A stretch of 64,000 bases of DNA from assembly GCF_000518605.1 (NCBI RefSeq), contig NZ_KI912459.1, positions 239,458-303,457 of the forward strand. Direction: 5' to 3'. The translations under genes were made by a program, and so were the position numbers. Shown here in pieces: positions 15,693 to 25,454 of this stretch. This DNA is from Shewanella fidelis ATCC BAA-318 (lineage in GTDB: Bacteria > Pseudomonadota > Gammaproteobacteria > Enterobacterales > Shewanellaceae). The notes below the pieces were generated by a model. That model saw nothing but the letters and a program-made list of their open reading frames with translations, searched no databases and was not told where the DNA came from. Numbering within the stretch: position 1 is the first letter of the stretch; each line of letters begins with the position of its first letter.

Positions 15693-16436
15693 GTGGACAA
15701 ATTGCTCTATGTCGCTATGAGCGGCGCTAAACAGAATATGAATTCATTGGCTATCAGTGCCAATAATTTGGCCAATGCGAATACAGATGGCTTTAAGGCT
15801 GATCTTGCTCAGGCGCGCTCTATGCAGGCCTTTGGTGAAGGTTTACCTACCCGCGTTTTTTCAATGACCGAAACTCCGTCAGCGAACTTTGCCAGTGGTC
15901 CAATAAAAACCACAGGCCGTGATCTCGATGTCGCAGTTAAAGGCGACGGCTGGATAGCTGTTCAGGCTGAAGATGGTGGTGAGGCTTATACTCGCTCCGG
16001 CAGCTTACGCTTTGATAATACCGGTGTGCTACGTAACGACAGAGGCACTGCAGTGATGGGCGATAACGGCCCAATTGTGTTACCACTGCCTATTGAAAAA
16101 GTCGAGATCTCTCAAGACGGCATAGTGTCCGTTCGTCCGTCAGGTGCTACCGCTGAAGTGATTGAAGAAGTCGCTCGTATCAAGCTAGTTAACCCAGGAA
16201 ATCAGAATTTAATGCGTGGTGAAGACGGTTTGTTTCGCCTAATGTCCGGCGAAAATGCGCCGGCTGATCCTAACGTAGGTTTATTAAGCGGGGCTGTTGA
16301 AGGCAGCAACGTTAATGCAGTACATGAAATGGTATCTATGATTGACCTGCAACGTCAGTTTGAGATGCAAGTAAAAATGATGAAAACCGCAGAAGAAAAT
16401 GATCGCGCATCTTCTGCCTTAATGCGCATAAGCTAG
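15693..16436 (+). CDS. flgF: Proximal rod protein FlgF
   Basis: A 247-residue rod protein. It begins VDKLLYVAMSGAKQNMNSLA, the normal FlgF opening, from a GTG at 15693 preceded by GGAG; a longer frame upstream would run through the promoter and is rejected. Other signatures are NLANANTDGFKADLAQA, GDGWIAVQ, YTRSGSL and the C-terminal EMVSMIDLQRQFEMQVKMM. It ends 10 bases before flgG. Confidence 0.93.
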   Translation: MDKLLYVAMSGAKQNMNSLAISANNLANANTDGFKADLAQARSMQAFGEGLPTRVFSMTETPSANFASGPIKTTGRDLDVAVKGDGWIAVQAEDGGEAYTRSGSLRFDNTGVLRNDRGTAVMGDNGPIVLPLPIEKVEISQDGIVSVRPSGATAEVIEEVARIKLVNPGNQNLMRGEDGLFRLMSGENAPADPNVGLLSGAVEGSNVNAVHEMVSMIDLQRQFEMQVKMMKTAEENDRASSALMRIS

Positions 16437-16446
16437 GAGAGAAACT

Positions 16447-17235
16447 ATGCATCCCGCTTTATGGATAAGTAAGACAGGCTTAGACGCTCAGCAAACTGAT
16501 ATTTCAGTTATTTCAAATAACGTGGCTAACGCAAGTACCGTTGGCTTTAAAAAGAGCCGTGCGGTATTTGAAGATCTGCTTTATCAAAACGTTAACCAAG
16601 CTGGTGGCATCAGTGCCTCCAATACAAAGTTGCCTAATGGTTTGAGCATAGGTGCAGGTACTAAGGTTGTTGCTACCCAAGAGATGTTTACCCAAGGCAA
16701 CATGTTAACCACAGATAACTCATTAGATCTAATGGTTGAAGGCCCTGGCTTTTTTGAAGTGCAGCTGCCAGATGGCACCGCTGCTTATACCCGAAACGGT
16801 CAGTTTAGCTTAGATGACACAGGGCAAATTGTAACGCCGGGTTCTGGTTATGTTGTGCAACCAGCGATCACTATTCCTGAAGATGCTACCAGTATTACGG
16901 TTTCTGCCGAAGGTGAAGTATCGGTGAAAACCCCAGGCAATGCTGAGAACCAAGTTGTGGGTCAATTAGCGATGTCTGACTTTATCAATCCGTCAGGGCT
17001 CGATCCTATGGGGCAAAACCTTTATTTAGAAACTGGCGCAAGTGGTACACCAATTCAAGGTACTGCATCACTTGATGGTATGGGCGCTATTCGCCAAGGT
17101 GCGCTTGAAACTTCAAACGTTAACGTAACTGAAGAGTTAGTTAACTTAATTGAAAGTCAGCGCATTTATGAGATGAACTCAAAAGTGATCTCAGCTGTTG
17201 ACCAGATGTTGTCTTACGTAAATCAGAATTTATAA
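16447..17235 (+). CDS. flgG: Distal rod protein FlgG
   Basis: A 262-residue distal-rod subunit. Signatures: ALWISKTGLDAQQTDISVIS, NNVANASTVGFKKSRAVFEDL, PGFFEVQLPDGTAAYTRNG and the C-terminal LVNLIESQRIYEMNSKVIS. Typical family length. Good ribosome-binding site (AGGAGAG) directly after the flgF stop. Confidence 0.95.
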   Translation: MHPALWISKTGLDAQQTDISVISNNVANASTVGFKKSRAVFEDLLYQNVNQAGGISASNTKLPNGLSIGAGTKVVATQEMFTQGNMLTTDNSLDLMVEGPGFFEVQLPDGTAAYTRNGQFSLDDTGQIVTPGSGYVVQPAITIPEDATSITVSAEGEVSVKTPGNAENQVVGQLAMSDFINPSGLDPMGQNLYLETGASGTPIQGTASLDGMGAIRQGALETSNVNVTEELVNLIESQRIYEMNSKVISAVDQMLSYVNQNL

Positions 17236-17258
17236 GCATTTTTAAAGAGGCTTTGACT

Positions 17259-17933
17259 ATGAAGCATTTGTTGGCATTTGCCTTAATTGGCCTAATGGCA
17301 GGCTGTAGCTCAACCAATGGTAAGCCTATTGCGGATGATCCATATTACGCGCCTGTTTACCCAGAAGCGCCGCCGACTAAGATCGCTGCAACAGGCTCTA
17401 TGTATCAAGATAGCCAAGCCTCGAGCCTGTATTCAGATATTAAAGCACTCAAAGTGGGTGACATCATTACTGTGTATTTAATGGAGCAAACTCAGGCTAA
17501 AAAGAGTGCCAACAATGAGATCTCTAAAGGTACCGATTTATCACTTGATCCAATTTATGCCGGCGGCGGCAATGTCACTATTGGTGGTAAGCCAATCGAT
17601 TTACGTTACAAAGACAGCATGAACACTAAGCGTGAATCAGATGCAGATCAAAGTAACAGCTTGTCGGGCAGTATCTCCGCTAACGTTATGGAAGTACTGA
17701 ATAACGGAAACTTGGTTATTCGCGGTGAAAAATGGATAAGCATTAACAATGGTGACGAGTTTGTGCGTATTACCGGTATTGTCCGTGCGCAAGATATTCG
17801 TCCTGATAACACCATTGATTCACAACGAGTAGCGAATGCCCGTATTCAATATAGCGGCACTGGCGCCTTTGCCGATGTGCAAAAAGTGGGCTGGTTAGCG
17901 TCGTTCTTTATGGGCAGCTGGTGGCCATTTTAG
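17259..17933 (+). CDS. flgH: Flagellar L-ring lipoprotein FlgH
   Basis: A 224-residue outer-membrane lipoprotein with lipobox MAGC (Cys16). Family segments are GSMYQDSQASSLYSDIKALKVGDII, VMEVLNNGNLVIRGEKWI and VRAQDIRPDNTI. It forms the L ring. The ATG at 17259 is chosen over an in-frame TTG two codons earlier because AGAGG lies 8 bases upstream. Confidence 0.95.
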   Translation: MKHLLAFALIGLMAGCSSTNGKPIADDPYYAPVYPEAPPTKIAATGSMYQDSQASSLYSDIKALKVGDIITVYLMEQTQAKKSANNEISKGTDLSLDPIYAGGGNVTIGGKPIDLRYKDSMNTKRESDADQSNSLSGSISANVMEVLNNGNLVIRGEKWISINNGDEFVRITGIVRAQDIRPDNTIDSQRVANARIQYSGTGAFADVQKVGWLASFFMGSWWPF

Positions 17934-17965
17934 GTGCTTATGTTGCGCGAGAGGGAGTGAGGATG

Positions 17966-19072
17966 ATGAAATTTAAATTAGCAATGCTGTGTATGGTGCT
18001 CTCGTTGTCAGCGGTAATGCTAACCACGCCGGTACAAGCTCAGCGTATTAAAGATATTGCCAACGTACAGGGCGTACGTAGTAACCAACTGATTGGTTAT
18101 GGTTTAGTGGTAGGTTTACCCGGTACAGGTGAGAAAACCCGTTACACAGAGCAAACCTTTAAAACCATGTTGAAGAACTTTGGTATTAATTTGCCGGATA
18201 ACTTCAGACCTAAAATTAAAAACATTGCGGTTGTTGCCGTAAGCGCCGAGATGCCGCCGTTTATCAAACCGGGGCAAACCTTAGATGTCACAGTATCTAG
18301 CCTTGGTGAAGCTAAAAGCTTACGTGGTGGTACATTACTGCAAACTTTCTTAAAAGGGGTCGACGGTAACGTATATGCTATCGCGCAAGGTAGCATGGTG
18401 GTCAGTGGTTTTAGTGCCGAAGGCATGGATGGTTCTAAGGTGGTACAAAATACGCCTACGGTTGGCCGTATTCCTAACGGCGCATTGATTGAGCGTACTG
18501 TTGCAACACCGTTTTCAACCGGTGACCATTTAACCTTTAACTTGCGCCGTGCCGACTTTTCGACAGCAAAACGCTTAGCGGATGCGATTAATGATCTGTT
18601 AGGCCCAGGTATGGCACGTCCGCTTGATGCTGCATCAGTGCAAGTAAGTGCGCCACGTGATGTATCGCAGCGTGTCTCTTTTTTAGCAACGCTTGAGAAT
18701 ATTGAAGTCGAGCCTGCAGCGGAGTCGGCCAAGGTGATTGTTAACTCTCGCACCGGCACCATAGTGGTTGGTCAAAACGTCAAATTATTGCCAGCAGCCG
18801 TTACCCATGGTGGCTTAACGGTGACAATAGCCGAAGCGACGCAAGTATCTCAGCCTAACCCGTTTGGTAATGGCCAAACCGTTGTCACTACTGATAGCAC
18901 GGTTGATGTGGCTGAAGAAGATAGTCGCATGTTTATGTTTAACCCGGGAACCACGCTAGATGAGCTAGTTCGTGCGGTTAATTTAGTTGGTGCCGCCCCT
19001 TCGGATGTACTTGCTATCCTCGAAGCGTTAAAGATGGCAGGAGCTTTGCATGGAGAACTGATAATTATCTAA
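17966..19072 (+). CDS. flgI: Flagellar P-ring protein FlgI
   Basis: A 368-residue periplasmic protein with signal peptide (FKLAMLCMVLSLSAVMLTTP, cleavage near VQA-Q). Typical segments are RIKDIANVQGVRSNQLIGYGLVVG, LPGTGEKT, PTVGRIPNGALIER and the C-terminal MFNPGTTLDELVRAVN. It forms the P ring with help from FlgA. Two adjacent ATGs (17963, 17966) follow GGGAGTGAGG; either may be used. Confidence 0.94.
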   Translation: MKFKLAMLCMVLSLSAVMLTTPVQAQRIKDIANVQGVRSNQLIGYGLVVGLPGTGEKTRYTEQTFKTMLKNFGINLPDNFRPKIKNIAVVAVSAEMPPFIKPGQTLDVTVSSLGEAKSLRGGTLLQTFLKGVDGNVYAIAQGSMVVSGFSAEGMDGSKVVQNTPTVGRIPNGALIERTVATPFSTGDHLTFNLRRADFSTAKRLADAINDLLGPGMARPLDAASVQVSAPRDVSQRVSFLATLENIEVEPAAESAKVIVNSRTGTIVVGQNVKLLPAAVTHGGLTVTIAEATQVSQPNPFGNGQTVVTTDSTVDVAEEDSRMFMFNPGTTLDELVRAVNLVGAAPSDVLAILEALKMAGALHGELIII

Positions 19073-19100
19073 ATATTGTCAGTTTTAATGGAAAGGTGTC

Positions 19101-20195
19101 ATGGAGAAGCTGTCGAACGCATCGCAATTTCTGGATCTTGGAGGCTTGGACTCATTAAGATCCAGAGCCCAAAAAGATGAAACCAGTGCGTTAAAAGAAG
19201 TTGCTCAGCAATTTGAAGGGATCTTCGTGCAAATGCTGATGCAAAGTATGCGTGACGCCAATGCGGTATTTGAATCAGATAGCCCAATGAACAGCCAGTA
19301 CACAAAGTTTTATGAGCAGATGCATGATCAGCAGATGTCATTAAACTTATCTGGCGAAGGCATGTTGGGCTTAGCTGATCTTATGGTACAGCAGCTCGAT
19401 CCCGCTAATAGTCCAATGACACCTGCCTCGGTATTACGTGGTGATATTAATGGTGGTTCTAAAGCTGCTGCGTTAACTATGGATACGGCGGCGGTGATGC
19501 AAATGCCATCAGGTTCAAGCCGTGTTAATCAGCAAGTGGCGGCAACAGATGCGTTAGATGTAGTTTCGACCCCATCAGCTTCAATTCAGCCTGCTGGAAC
19601 CAATCAAGCCCAGTCACTATTTTCAGCTAAACAAGCTGACACGTTAGATTCAGTGTTAGCAGGCAAAGTTTTGCCGTCTGCGGCAGCCGATAAGTCGCAG
19701 GCAAACTTTACTAGCCAACAAGAATTTGTTTCTCGTTTGTACCCTTATGCTGAAAAAGCGGCAAAAGCGCTAGGTACAACACCAGAAGTGTTGATTGCAC
19801 AATCTGCGTTAGAGACAGGTTGGGGCCAGAAAATGGTTAAAGGCCAACAAGGGCAGCAGAGTAACAACTTATTCAATATCAAGGCTGATAGTCGTTGGCA
19901 AGGCGAGCATGCTGCGGTCAATACCCTTGAGTATGAGCAGGGGATTGCAGTTAAACAGCGAGCTAACTTCAGAGTGTATGAGGATATCGGCCAAAGCTTT
20001 AATGACTTTGTCTCATTTGTGGGTGACGGCGAACGCTATCAACAGGCGCTTAAGCAGGCTGCCAATCCGCATAACTTTATTCGCTCTTTACAAGATGCAG
20101 GTTATGCCACGGATCCAAAATATGCAGACAAAGTCATCCAAGTGATGCAGACCATTACGCGAGACTTCAAAGACGCTTTACAAGGGGTTAAATAA
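19101..20195 (+). CDS. flgJ: FlgJ: rod-cap and peptidoglycan hydrolase
   Basis: A 364-residue two-domain protein. The N-terminal rod-cap domain covers about residues 25-100 (LKEVAQQFEGIFVQMLMQSMRDA). The linker is Ala/Gln/Ser rich. The C-terminal glucosaminidase/muramidase domain covers about 205-360 with the catalytic Glu in LIAQSALETGWG and the motif SNNLFNIKA. It opens a hole in peptidoglycan for the rod. The fused architecture is that of most gammaproteobacteria. Confidence 0.94.
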   Translation: MEKLSNASQFLDLGGLDSLRSRAQKDETSALKEVAQQFEGIFVQMLMQSMRDANAVFESDSPMNSQYTKFYEQMHDQQMSLNLSGEGMLGLADLMVQQLDPANSPMTPASVLRGDINGGSKAAALTMDTAAVMQMPSGSSRVNQQVAATDALDVVSTPSASIQPAGTNQAQSLFSAKQADTLDSVLAGKVLPSAAADKSQANFTSQQEFVSRLYPYAEKAAKALGTTPEVLIAQSALETGWGQKMVKGQQGQQSNNLFNIKADSRWQGEHAAVNTLEYEQGIAVKQRANFRVYEDIGQSFNDFVSFVGDGERYQQALKQAANPHNFIRSLQDAGYATDPKYADKVIQVMQTITRDFKDALQGVK

Positions 20196-20241
20196 TGCAA
20201 ACACAAATTGTTCAACCTCTTGAGCGAGGAGGCCAGTACCC

Positions 20242-22164
20242 ATGTCTTTAGATTTAATGAATATCGCCCGCACAGGTGTATTGGCTTCGCAATCGCAGTT
20301 GGCGATCACCAGTAACAATATTGCCAATGCTAATACTGCTGGTTACAACCGTCAGGTGGTATCGCAATCTGCGCTAGATTCTCAACGCGTCGGAAATGAC
20401 TTTTATGGCGCAGGTACTTATGTTTCTGATGTAAAGCGAGTTTACAACGATTACGCCACCAGAGAATTGCGTATTGGCTCAACAGCAGTCAGTGAGTCAC
20501 AAACAACGTTTACAAAAATGAGTGAGCTTGATCAGCTGTTCTCACAATTAGGTAAAGCCGTTCCTCAAGGATTGAATGACTTTTTTGCCAGCATGAATGC
20601 GCTGGCGGACATTCCTGATGATATTGGCATGCGTGATTCTTTTCTTACCAGTGCTAACCAGTTAGCTAATGCCGTCAATCAAATGCAAAGTCATCTTGAT
20701 GGTCAGATGACACAAACAAATGACCAAATTTCGGCAGTGACAGATCGCATCAATGAGATCAGCACTGAACTTGGCAACATTAACCGCGAGTTAATGAAGT
20801 CTCAAGGTCAAGATATGCAGCTGTTAGATAAGCAAGATGCGCTTATTTTAGAGCTGAGTGAGTATGCTTCAGTTAACGTCGTGCCGCTGGAGTCAGGTGC
20901 CAAAAGTATCATGCTTGGTGGTTCAGTGATGCTGGTTTCCGGTGAGATGTCGATGCAAATGGGCACATCTCAGGGTGATCCTTACCCAAATGAGTTACAG
21001 ATCACCGCGCAATCAGGCGGTCAAAGCATGACGATTGATGCCTCTAAAATGGGTGGCCAGTTAGGCGCGTTGGTTAACTACCGCGACGATACCCTTATTC
21101 CATCACAAATGGAGTTGGGTCAGTTTGCCTTAGGTATTAGTGATGCGTTTAACCAAGCTCAGGCACAAGGTATCGATTTAAATGGTCAGGTTGGTGGCAA
21201 TATTTTTACAGATATTAACGATCCTGCCATGCAAATAGGCCGAGTCGGTAGCTTAGCTAGCAATACTGGCAACGCAGCGCTTAGCGTCAATATTGATAGC
21301 GTTGGTGATTTAACCGGTAGCAGTTATGAACTTAAGTTTACTGCGCCATCGACCTATGAGTTAAAAGATAGTGTTACCGGCAACGTGACTCCGCTGACGC
21401 TTAACGGCAATACGCTAGAGGGAGCTGACGGTTTCAGCATCAATATTGATGCCGGGGCAATGGCCTCTGGTGACACTTTTGAGATAAGACCAACAGCTGG
21501 CGCCGCGGCGTCGATTTCTGTAGTGATGACAGATCCAAAAGGTATTGCTGCCGCAGGCACAAAGATCACTGCCGATGCGGCTAACTCTGGTAATAGTCAG
21601 GTAAGCATAGTGAGCATTAATGATAGAAATGCCGCTAACTTTCCGACCACTGGTGCCGAGCTGACATTTGAAATTGATCCGTCAGCGACACCACCAACCT
21701 ATGAAGTGTTTGATGTTGACGGTACGTCTTTAGGCGCTGCTGCGCCATACACGCCGCCAACGATCACTGCACATGGTTTTACCTTTGAAATTAATTCAAC
21801 GGCAACATCTGCTGAGCGTTTTACTTTCGACTTATCTTTTGCCGAAGGTGACAACAGCAATATGGTGAATATGGCAAAGCTCAATGAAGCTAAGTTGATG
21901 AACGGCGGTAAAACTACATTAAGTGATGTGTTTGAAGATACCACCCTTGCGGTTGGCAGTAAGGCAAAGTCGGCTGAAATCTCAGTCGGTTCAGCCGAAG
22001 CTATCTATAACCAAGCTTATACTCGTATTCAAAGTGTTTCAGGGGTAAACCTTGATGAGGAAGCGGCAAACTTAATGCGTTTTCAACAATCTTATCAAGC
22101 CTCAGCACGGATCATGAGCACGGCCAATGAGATTTTTAACACACTATTTAGCTCACTACGTTAA
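20242..22164 (+). CDS. flgK: Hook-filament junction protein FlgK (HAP1)
   Basis: A 640-residue axial protein with N-terminal SQLAITSNNIANANTAGYNRQ and C-terminal GVNLDEEAANLMRFQQSYQASARIMS. The middle (about 340-580) is an enlarged beta-rich, Asp/Thr/Ser-rich exposed region, longer than the 547 residues of the Salmonella protein. Exported with FlgN. GAGGAGG ribosome-binding site; flgL follows after 40 bases. Confidence 0.94.
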   Translation: MSLDLMNIARTGVLASQSQLAITSNNIANANTAGYNRQVVSQSALDSQRVGNDFYGAGTYVSDVKRVYNDYATRELRIGSTAVSESQTTFTKMSELDQLFSQLGKAVPQGLNDFFASMNALADIPDDIGMRDSFLTSANQLANAVNQMQSHLDGQMTQTNDQISAVTDRINEISTELGNINRELMKSQGQDMQLLDKQDALILELSEYASVNVVPLESGAKSIMLGGSVMLVSGEMSMQMGTSQGDPYPNELQITAQSGGQSMTIDASKMGGQLGALVNYRDDTLIPSQMELGQFALGISDAFNQAQAQGIDLNGQVGGNIFTDINDPAMQIGRVGSLASNTGNAALSVNIDSVGDLTGSSYELKFTAPSTYELKDSVTGNVTPLTLNGNTLEGADGFSINIDAGAMASGDTFEIRPTAGAAASISVVMTDPKGIAAAGTKITADAANSGNSQVSIVSINDRNAANFPTTGAELTFEIDPSATPPTYEVFDVDGTSLGAAAPYTPPTITAHGFTFEINSTATSAERFTFDLSFAEGDNSNMVNMAKLNEAKLMNGGKTTLSDVFEDTTLAVGSKAKSAEISVGSAEAIYNQAYTRIQSVSGVNLDEEAANLMRFQQSYQASARIMSTANEIFNTLFSSLR

Positions 22165-22204
22165 TAGACGTTAACGACTAGGGCAAAGATTAGGAACGAA
22201 CACC

Positions 22205-23395
22205 ATGCGAATTTCAACCGCACAAATGTTTCATCAAAATATTAATAGTGTGACTAATAAACAGTCGCAAACCAGCAAAATCATTGAGCAGTTATCAACT
22301 GGAAAGCGCGTTAATACCGCTGGAGATGATCCAGTGGCCGCTGCAGGTATAGGTAACCTTAATCAACAAAATGCAGTGGTTGATCAGTTTTTAAAGAATA
22401 TTGATTACGCTAAAAATCGCTTATCTATTACTGAAAGCAAGCTTGGCAGTGCATCAACTTTAGCCAGTAGTGCTAGAGAGAATGTATTGAGGGCGGTAAA
22501 CGGCACATTGACCGACACCGATCGGCAAACTGTTGCCGATGAACTGCGCGGCACACTAGATGAGTTAATGGCGATTGCGAATAGTAAAGATGAGTCTGGT
22601 AATTATCTGTTTGGTGGCTTTAATACTGGCACTCAACCTTTCACATTAGATGCGAGTGGCAATGCGATTTACCACGGTGATAGTGGTGTCAGAGAGACGG
22701 TTGTTGCATCAGGTACAACGATTGGTGCAAATATCCCTGGTGACAAGGCTTTTATGAATGCCGCTAATGGTTTAGGTGACTACAGCGTCAATTATTTGGC
22801 CAGCCAAACCGGCGAATTTAGTGTTGAAAGCGCAAAAGTGACAAATCCTGCGTCACATACTCCAGATACGTTCACTTTTACGATGAATGGTAATGATTTA
22901 GAAGTCAGAGATTCGTCTAACGCTGTTGTAACCACAGTGCCAGCTTTTGACCCGAGTAATCCTGTGTCGTTTAACGGTATGGAAGTTAAATTAGATGGCA
23001 AGCCTGCTGCAGGAGACTCATTTACCCTAGAACACAAGCCTGAAGTGAGTTTGCTCGATACCATTAGCAGTGCAATTGCCCTGATTGAAGACCCAAATAA
23101 GGTTAACACTCCAGCTGGTAAATCAGAGTTGGCACAGATGTTGAATAATATCGACAGTGGAATGAACCAACTGGATGTTGCCCGAGGCGAAGCTGGCAAT
23201 AGCTTAAAAAGCTTAGACAGTTACGCAGCAACCCATGAAGAAGAAAAAATTGTGAATAACTCGGCTTTATCTATGTTGGAAGATTTAGATTACGCCGAGG
23301 CGATAACGCAATTAGAGCAGCAACAGCAAGCTTTAAATGCCGCATCAAGCGTTTTTACTAAGGTAGGTACAGTGTCATTGTTTGATTACATATAA
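22205..23395 (+). CDS. flgL: Hook-filament junction protein FlgL (HAP3)
   Basis: A 396-residue flagellin-like junction protein. It opens MRISTAQMFHQNINSVTNKQ, has the flagellin-like LSTGKRVNTAGDDPVAAA, and ends with LDYAEAITQLEQQQQALNAASSVF. Bridges FlgK and the filament. No terminator follows, so the first flagellin could be read through from this operon. Confidence 0.93.
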   Translation: MRISTAQMFHQNINSVTNKQSQTSKIIEQLSTGKRVNTAGDDPVAAAGIGNLNQQNAVVDQFLKNIDYAKNRLSITESKLGSASTLASSARENVLRAVNGTLTDTDRQTVADELRGTLDELMAIANSKDESGNYLFGGFNTGTQPFTLDASGNAIYHGDSGVRETVVASGTTIGANIPGDKAFMNAANGLGDYSVNYLASQTGEFSVESAKVTNPASHTPDTFTFTMNGNDLEVRDSSNAVVTTVPAFDPSNPVSFNGMEVKLDGKPAAGDSFTLEHKPEVSLLDTISSAIALIEDPNKVNTPAGKSELAQMLNNIDSGMNQLDVARGEAGNSLKSLDSYAATHEEEKIVNNSALSMLEDLDYAEAITQLEQQQQALNAASSVFTKVGTVSLFDYI

Positions 23396-23488
23396 ATAAG
23401 ACGCACTACCTAAATAATTAGAATTCAAATTAACCGAAATTAGCCAAGCCTGAAGTCTTGGCGGTAAATTTAGATAAGGGAAATCACA

Positions 23489-24310
23489 ATGGCTATTACC
23501 GTTAATACCAACGTTACATCAATGAAAGCGCAGAAGAACCTAAATGCTTCAAGCCAAGGTCTTGCAACGTCAATGGAGCGCTTATCGAGTGGTCTTCGCA
23601 TTAACAGTGCAAAAGACGATGCCGCTGGTTTGGCAATTTCTAACCGCCTAAACTCTCAGGTTCGTGGTCTTGAAGTGGGTATGCGTAACGCAAACGATGC
23701 GATCTCAATCGCACAAATTTCAGAAGGTGCGATGCAAGAGCAGACTAACATGTTGCAGCGTATGCGTGACTTGGCGATTCAATCTGAAAACGGTGCCAAC
23801 AGCGCTGATGATTTAACTGCTATTAAAGAAGAAATGGATCAGCTGGTTACCGAGATCACCGCTATTGGTGATAGCACAGCGTTTGGTAATACTAAGCTGT
23901 TAACTGGTGATTTCTCTGGCGGTAAAAGCTTCCAAGTTGGCCATCAAGATGGTGAAGATGTCACTATTACTGTAAAAGAGACCAATGCGACTTCACTATC
24001 TGTAACTGGTCTTGATGTGACAACATCTGCAGGTCGTGACACTGCAATCGGGCAAATTGATGCCGCGATTAAGAGTATTGATACTCAACGCGCCGAATTA
24101 GGTGCGGTACAAAACCGTTTGTCTCACAACATCAGTAACAGTGCCAATACCCAAGCTAACGTTGCAGATGCGAAAAGTCGAATTGTAGATGTTGACTTTG
24201 CTAAAGAAACTGCAGAGATGACTAAGAACCAAGTGTTACAACAAACAGGTAGTTCTATGCTTGCGCAAGCTAACCAGTTGCCACAAGTTGCGTTATCACT
24301 GTTAGGCTAA
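23489..24310 (+). CDS. fliC: Flagellin 1 (FlaA-like)
   Basis: A 273-residue flagellin made only of D0/D1: N-terminal SSQGLATSMERLSSGLRINS and AKDDAAGLAISNRL, C-terminal ADAKSRIVDVDFAKETAEMT and ending LSLLG. It has no D2/D3 domains, as usual in Shewanella. It differs from flagellin 2 at only about 20 positions, mostly conservative. The 93-base gap to flgL holds a hairpin GCCAAG/CTTGGC (23443-23462) but no convincing sigma-28 or sigma-54 promoter. A strong terminator follows. Likely glycosylation sites are Ser/Thr in the exposed middle (about 90-190), an inference. Confidence 0.93.
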   Translation: MAITVNTNVTSMKAQKNLNASSQGLATSMERLSSGLRINSAKDDAAGLAISNRLNSQVRGLEVGMRNANDAISIAQISEGAMQEQTNMLQRMRDLAIQSENGANSADDLTAIKEEMDQLVTEITAIGDSTAFGNTKLLTGDFSGGKSFQVGHQDGEDVTITVKETNATSLSVTGLDVTTSAGRDTAIGQIDAAIKSIDTQRAELGAVQNRLSHNISNSANTQANVADAKSRIVDVDFAKETAEMTKNQVLQQTGSSMLAQANQLPQVALSLLG

Positions 24311-24361
24311 AAGCTTAATAAGCTTATTATTTTATAAGCTGTTTATGCAGATACAAACTAG

Positions 24362-24402
24362 TCCACATTAGCAGATTACTGCTAATGTGGATTTGTTTTT
24401 TT
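24362..24402 (+). terminator. Intrinsic terminator after flagellin 1
   Basis: Perfect 13-bp stem TCCACATTAGCAG/CTGCTAATGTGGA, loop ATTA, tail TTTGTTTTTTT. It should insulate the two flagellin genes. Confidence 0.93.
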
Positions 24403-24486
24403 AGCAGTTTGAAAGTTATTTGTTATTGTTTTTTATAGTGTTTTTCTATTGTTGATTGAAAAGTGCATATTTTTTTAAAAAAAGTC

Positions 24487-24513
24487 TAAAGAATAAAAAA
24501 TCGCTGCCGTTAA
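24487..24513 (+). promoter_or_regulatory. Sigma-28 promoter of flagellin 2
   Basis: TAAA (24487-24490), 15 bases, GCCGTTAA (24506-24513): 7 of 8 with the -10 consensus. The leader to the ATG is about 75 bases and ends in AAAGAGG. Confidence 0.85.
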
Positions 24514-24594
24514 AGTTACTGTAACCCAATAGACCCGCCTGGCGTAAATAGACAGGCAAGTTTTTAAGCCAGGTATTTAAAGAGGAAACAAATT

Positions 24595-25413
24595 ATGGCT
24601 ATTACAGTAAATACAAACGTGACTTCTATGAAAGCGCAAAAGAACTTGAATGCTTCTAGCCAAAATTTGGCTACATCAATGGAGCGTTTATCAAGTGGTC
24701 TTCGCATTAACAGTGCTAAAGATGACGCTGCGGGTCTAGCTATTTCTAACCGTCTAGATTCACAGGTTCGTGGTCTAGATGTTGGTATGCGTAACGCGAA
24801 CGATGCTATCTCTATTGCACAAATTTCAGAAGGTGCAATGCAAGAGCAAACAAACATGCTACAACGTATGCGTGACTTGGCAATTCAATCTGAAAACGGT
24901 GCAAACAGTGCCGACGACCTAACAGCTATCAAAGAAGAGATGGATCAGTTAGCGACAGAGATCACTTCAATCGGTGATACAACAGCATTTGGTAACACTA
25001 AGTTAATGACAGGTGATTTCTCTGGCGGTAAAGATTTCCAAGTTGGTCACCAAGACGGTGAAGACGTGACGATTACTGTTAAGCAAACTAACGCAACCAC
25101 ACTTTCAGTTGCTGCGCTAGACGTGACAACTTCAGCAGGCCGTGATGCTGCAATTGGTAAGCTTGACGCTGCGATTAAAAACATCGATAGTCAGCGTGCA
25201 GAGCTAGGTGCGATGCAAAACCGTTTATCGCACAACATTAGCAACAGCGCTAACACTCAAGCAAACGTTGCTGATGCTAAGAGCCGTATTGTAGACGTGG
25301 ATTTCGCTAAAGAAACTGCGGCAATGACTAAGAACCAAGTACTACAACAAACTGGTTCTGCGATGCTTGCCCAAGCAAACCAATTACCACAAGTTGCTTT
25401 GTCACTTCTTTAA
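24595..25413 (+). CDS. fliC: Flagellin 2 (FlaB-like)
   Basis: A 272-residue D0/D1 flagellin, about 92% identical to flagellin 1 by eye. Differences cluster in the exposed middle (Ser/Thr/Ala swaps and charge changes near residues 120-215) and at the C terminus, which ends LSLL without the last Gly. It has its own FliA promoter and terminator, so it is probably the major late flagellin. In Shewanella oneidensis the two flagellins are not equivalent in supporting motility; which copy dominates here cannot be told from sequence alone. Confidence 0.94.
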   Translation: MAITVNTNVTSMKAQKNLNASSQNLATSMERLSSGLRINSAKDDAAGLAISNRLDSQVRGLDVGMRNANDAISIAQISEGAMQEQTNMLQRMRDLAIQSENGANSADDLTAIKEEMDQLATEITSIGDTTAFGNTKLMTGDFSGGKDFQVGHQDGEDVTITVKQTNATTLSVAALDVTTSAGRDAAIGKLDAAIKNIDSQRAELGAMQNRLSHNISNSANTQANVADAKSRIVDVDFAKETAAMTKNQVLQQTGSAMLAQANQLPQVALSLL

Positions 25414-25454
25414 TTTTAACTCTCCAAGTGAGAGTCAAGATTAATAAGTAGTAA

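Noticed and set aside
18142..18762. 206-residue minus-strand ORF
   Set aside because: It lies wholly antisense to flgI, has no recognisable domain, and owes its length to the codon use of flgI.
22792..23199. 135-residue minus-strand ORF
   Set aside because: Antisense shadow of flgL with no ribosome-binding site or family features.
23457..23475. Sigma-54 promoter for flagellin 1 (TGGCGG...TTTAG)
   Set aside because: The -12 box lacks the invariant GC, and a start there would fall at the ATG, leaving no leader or ribosome-binding site.
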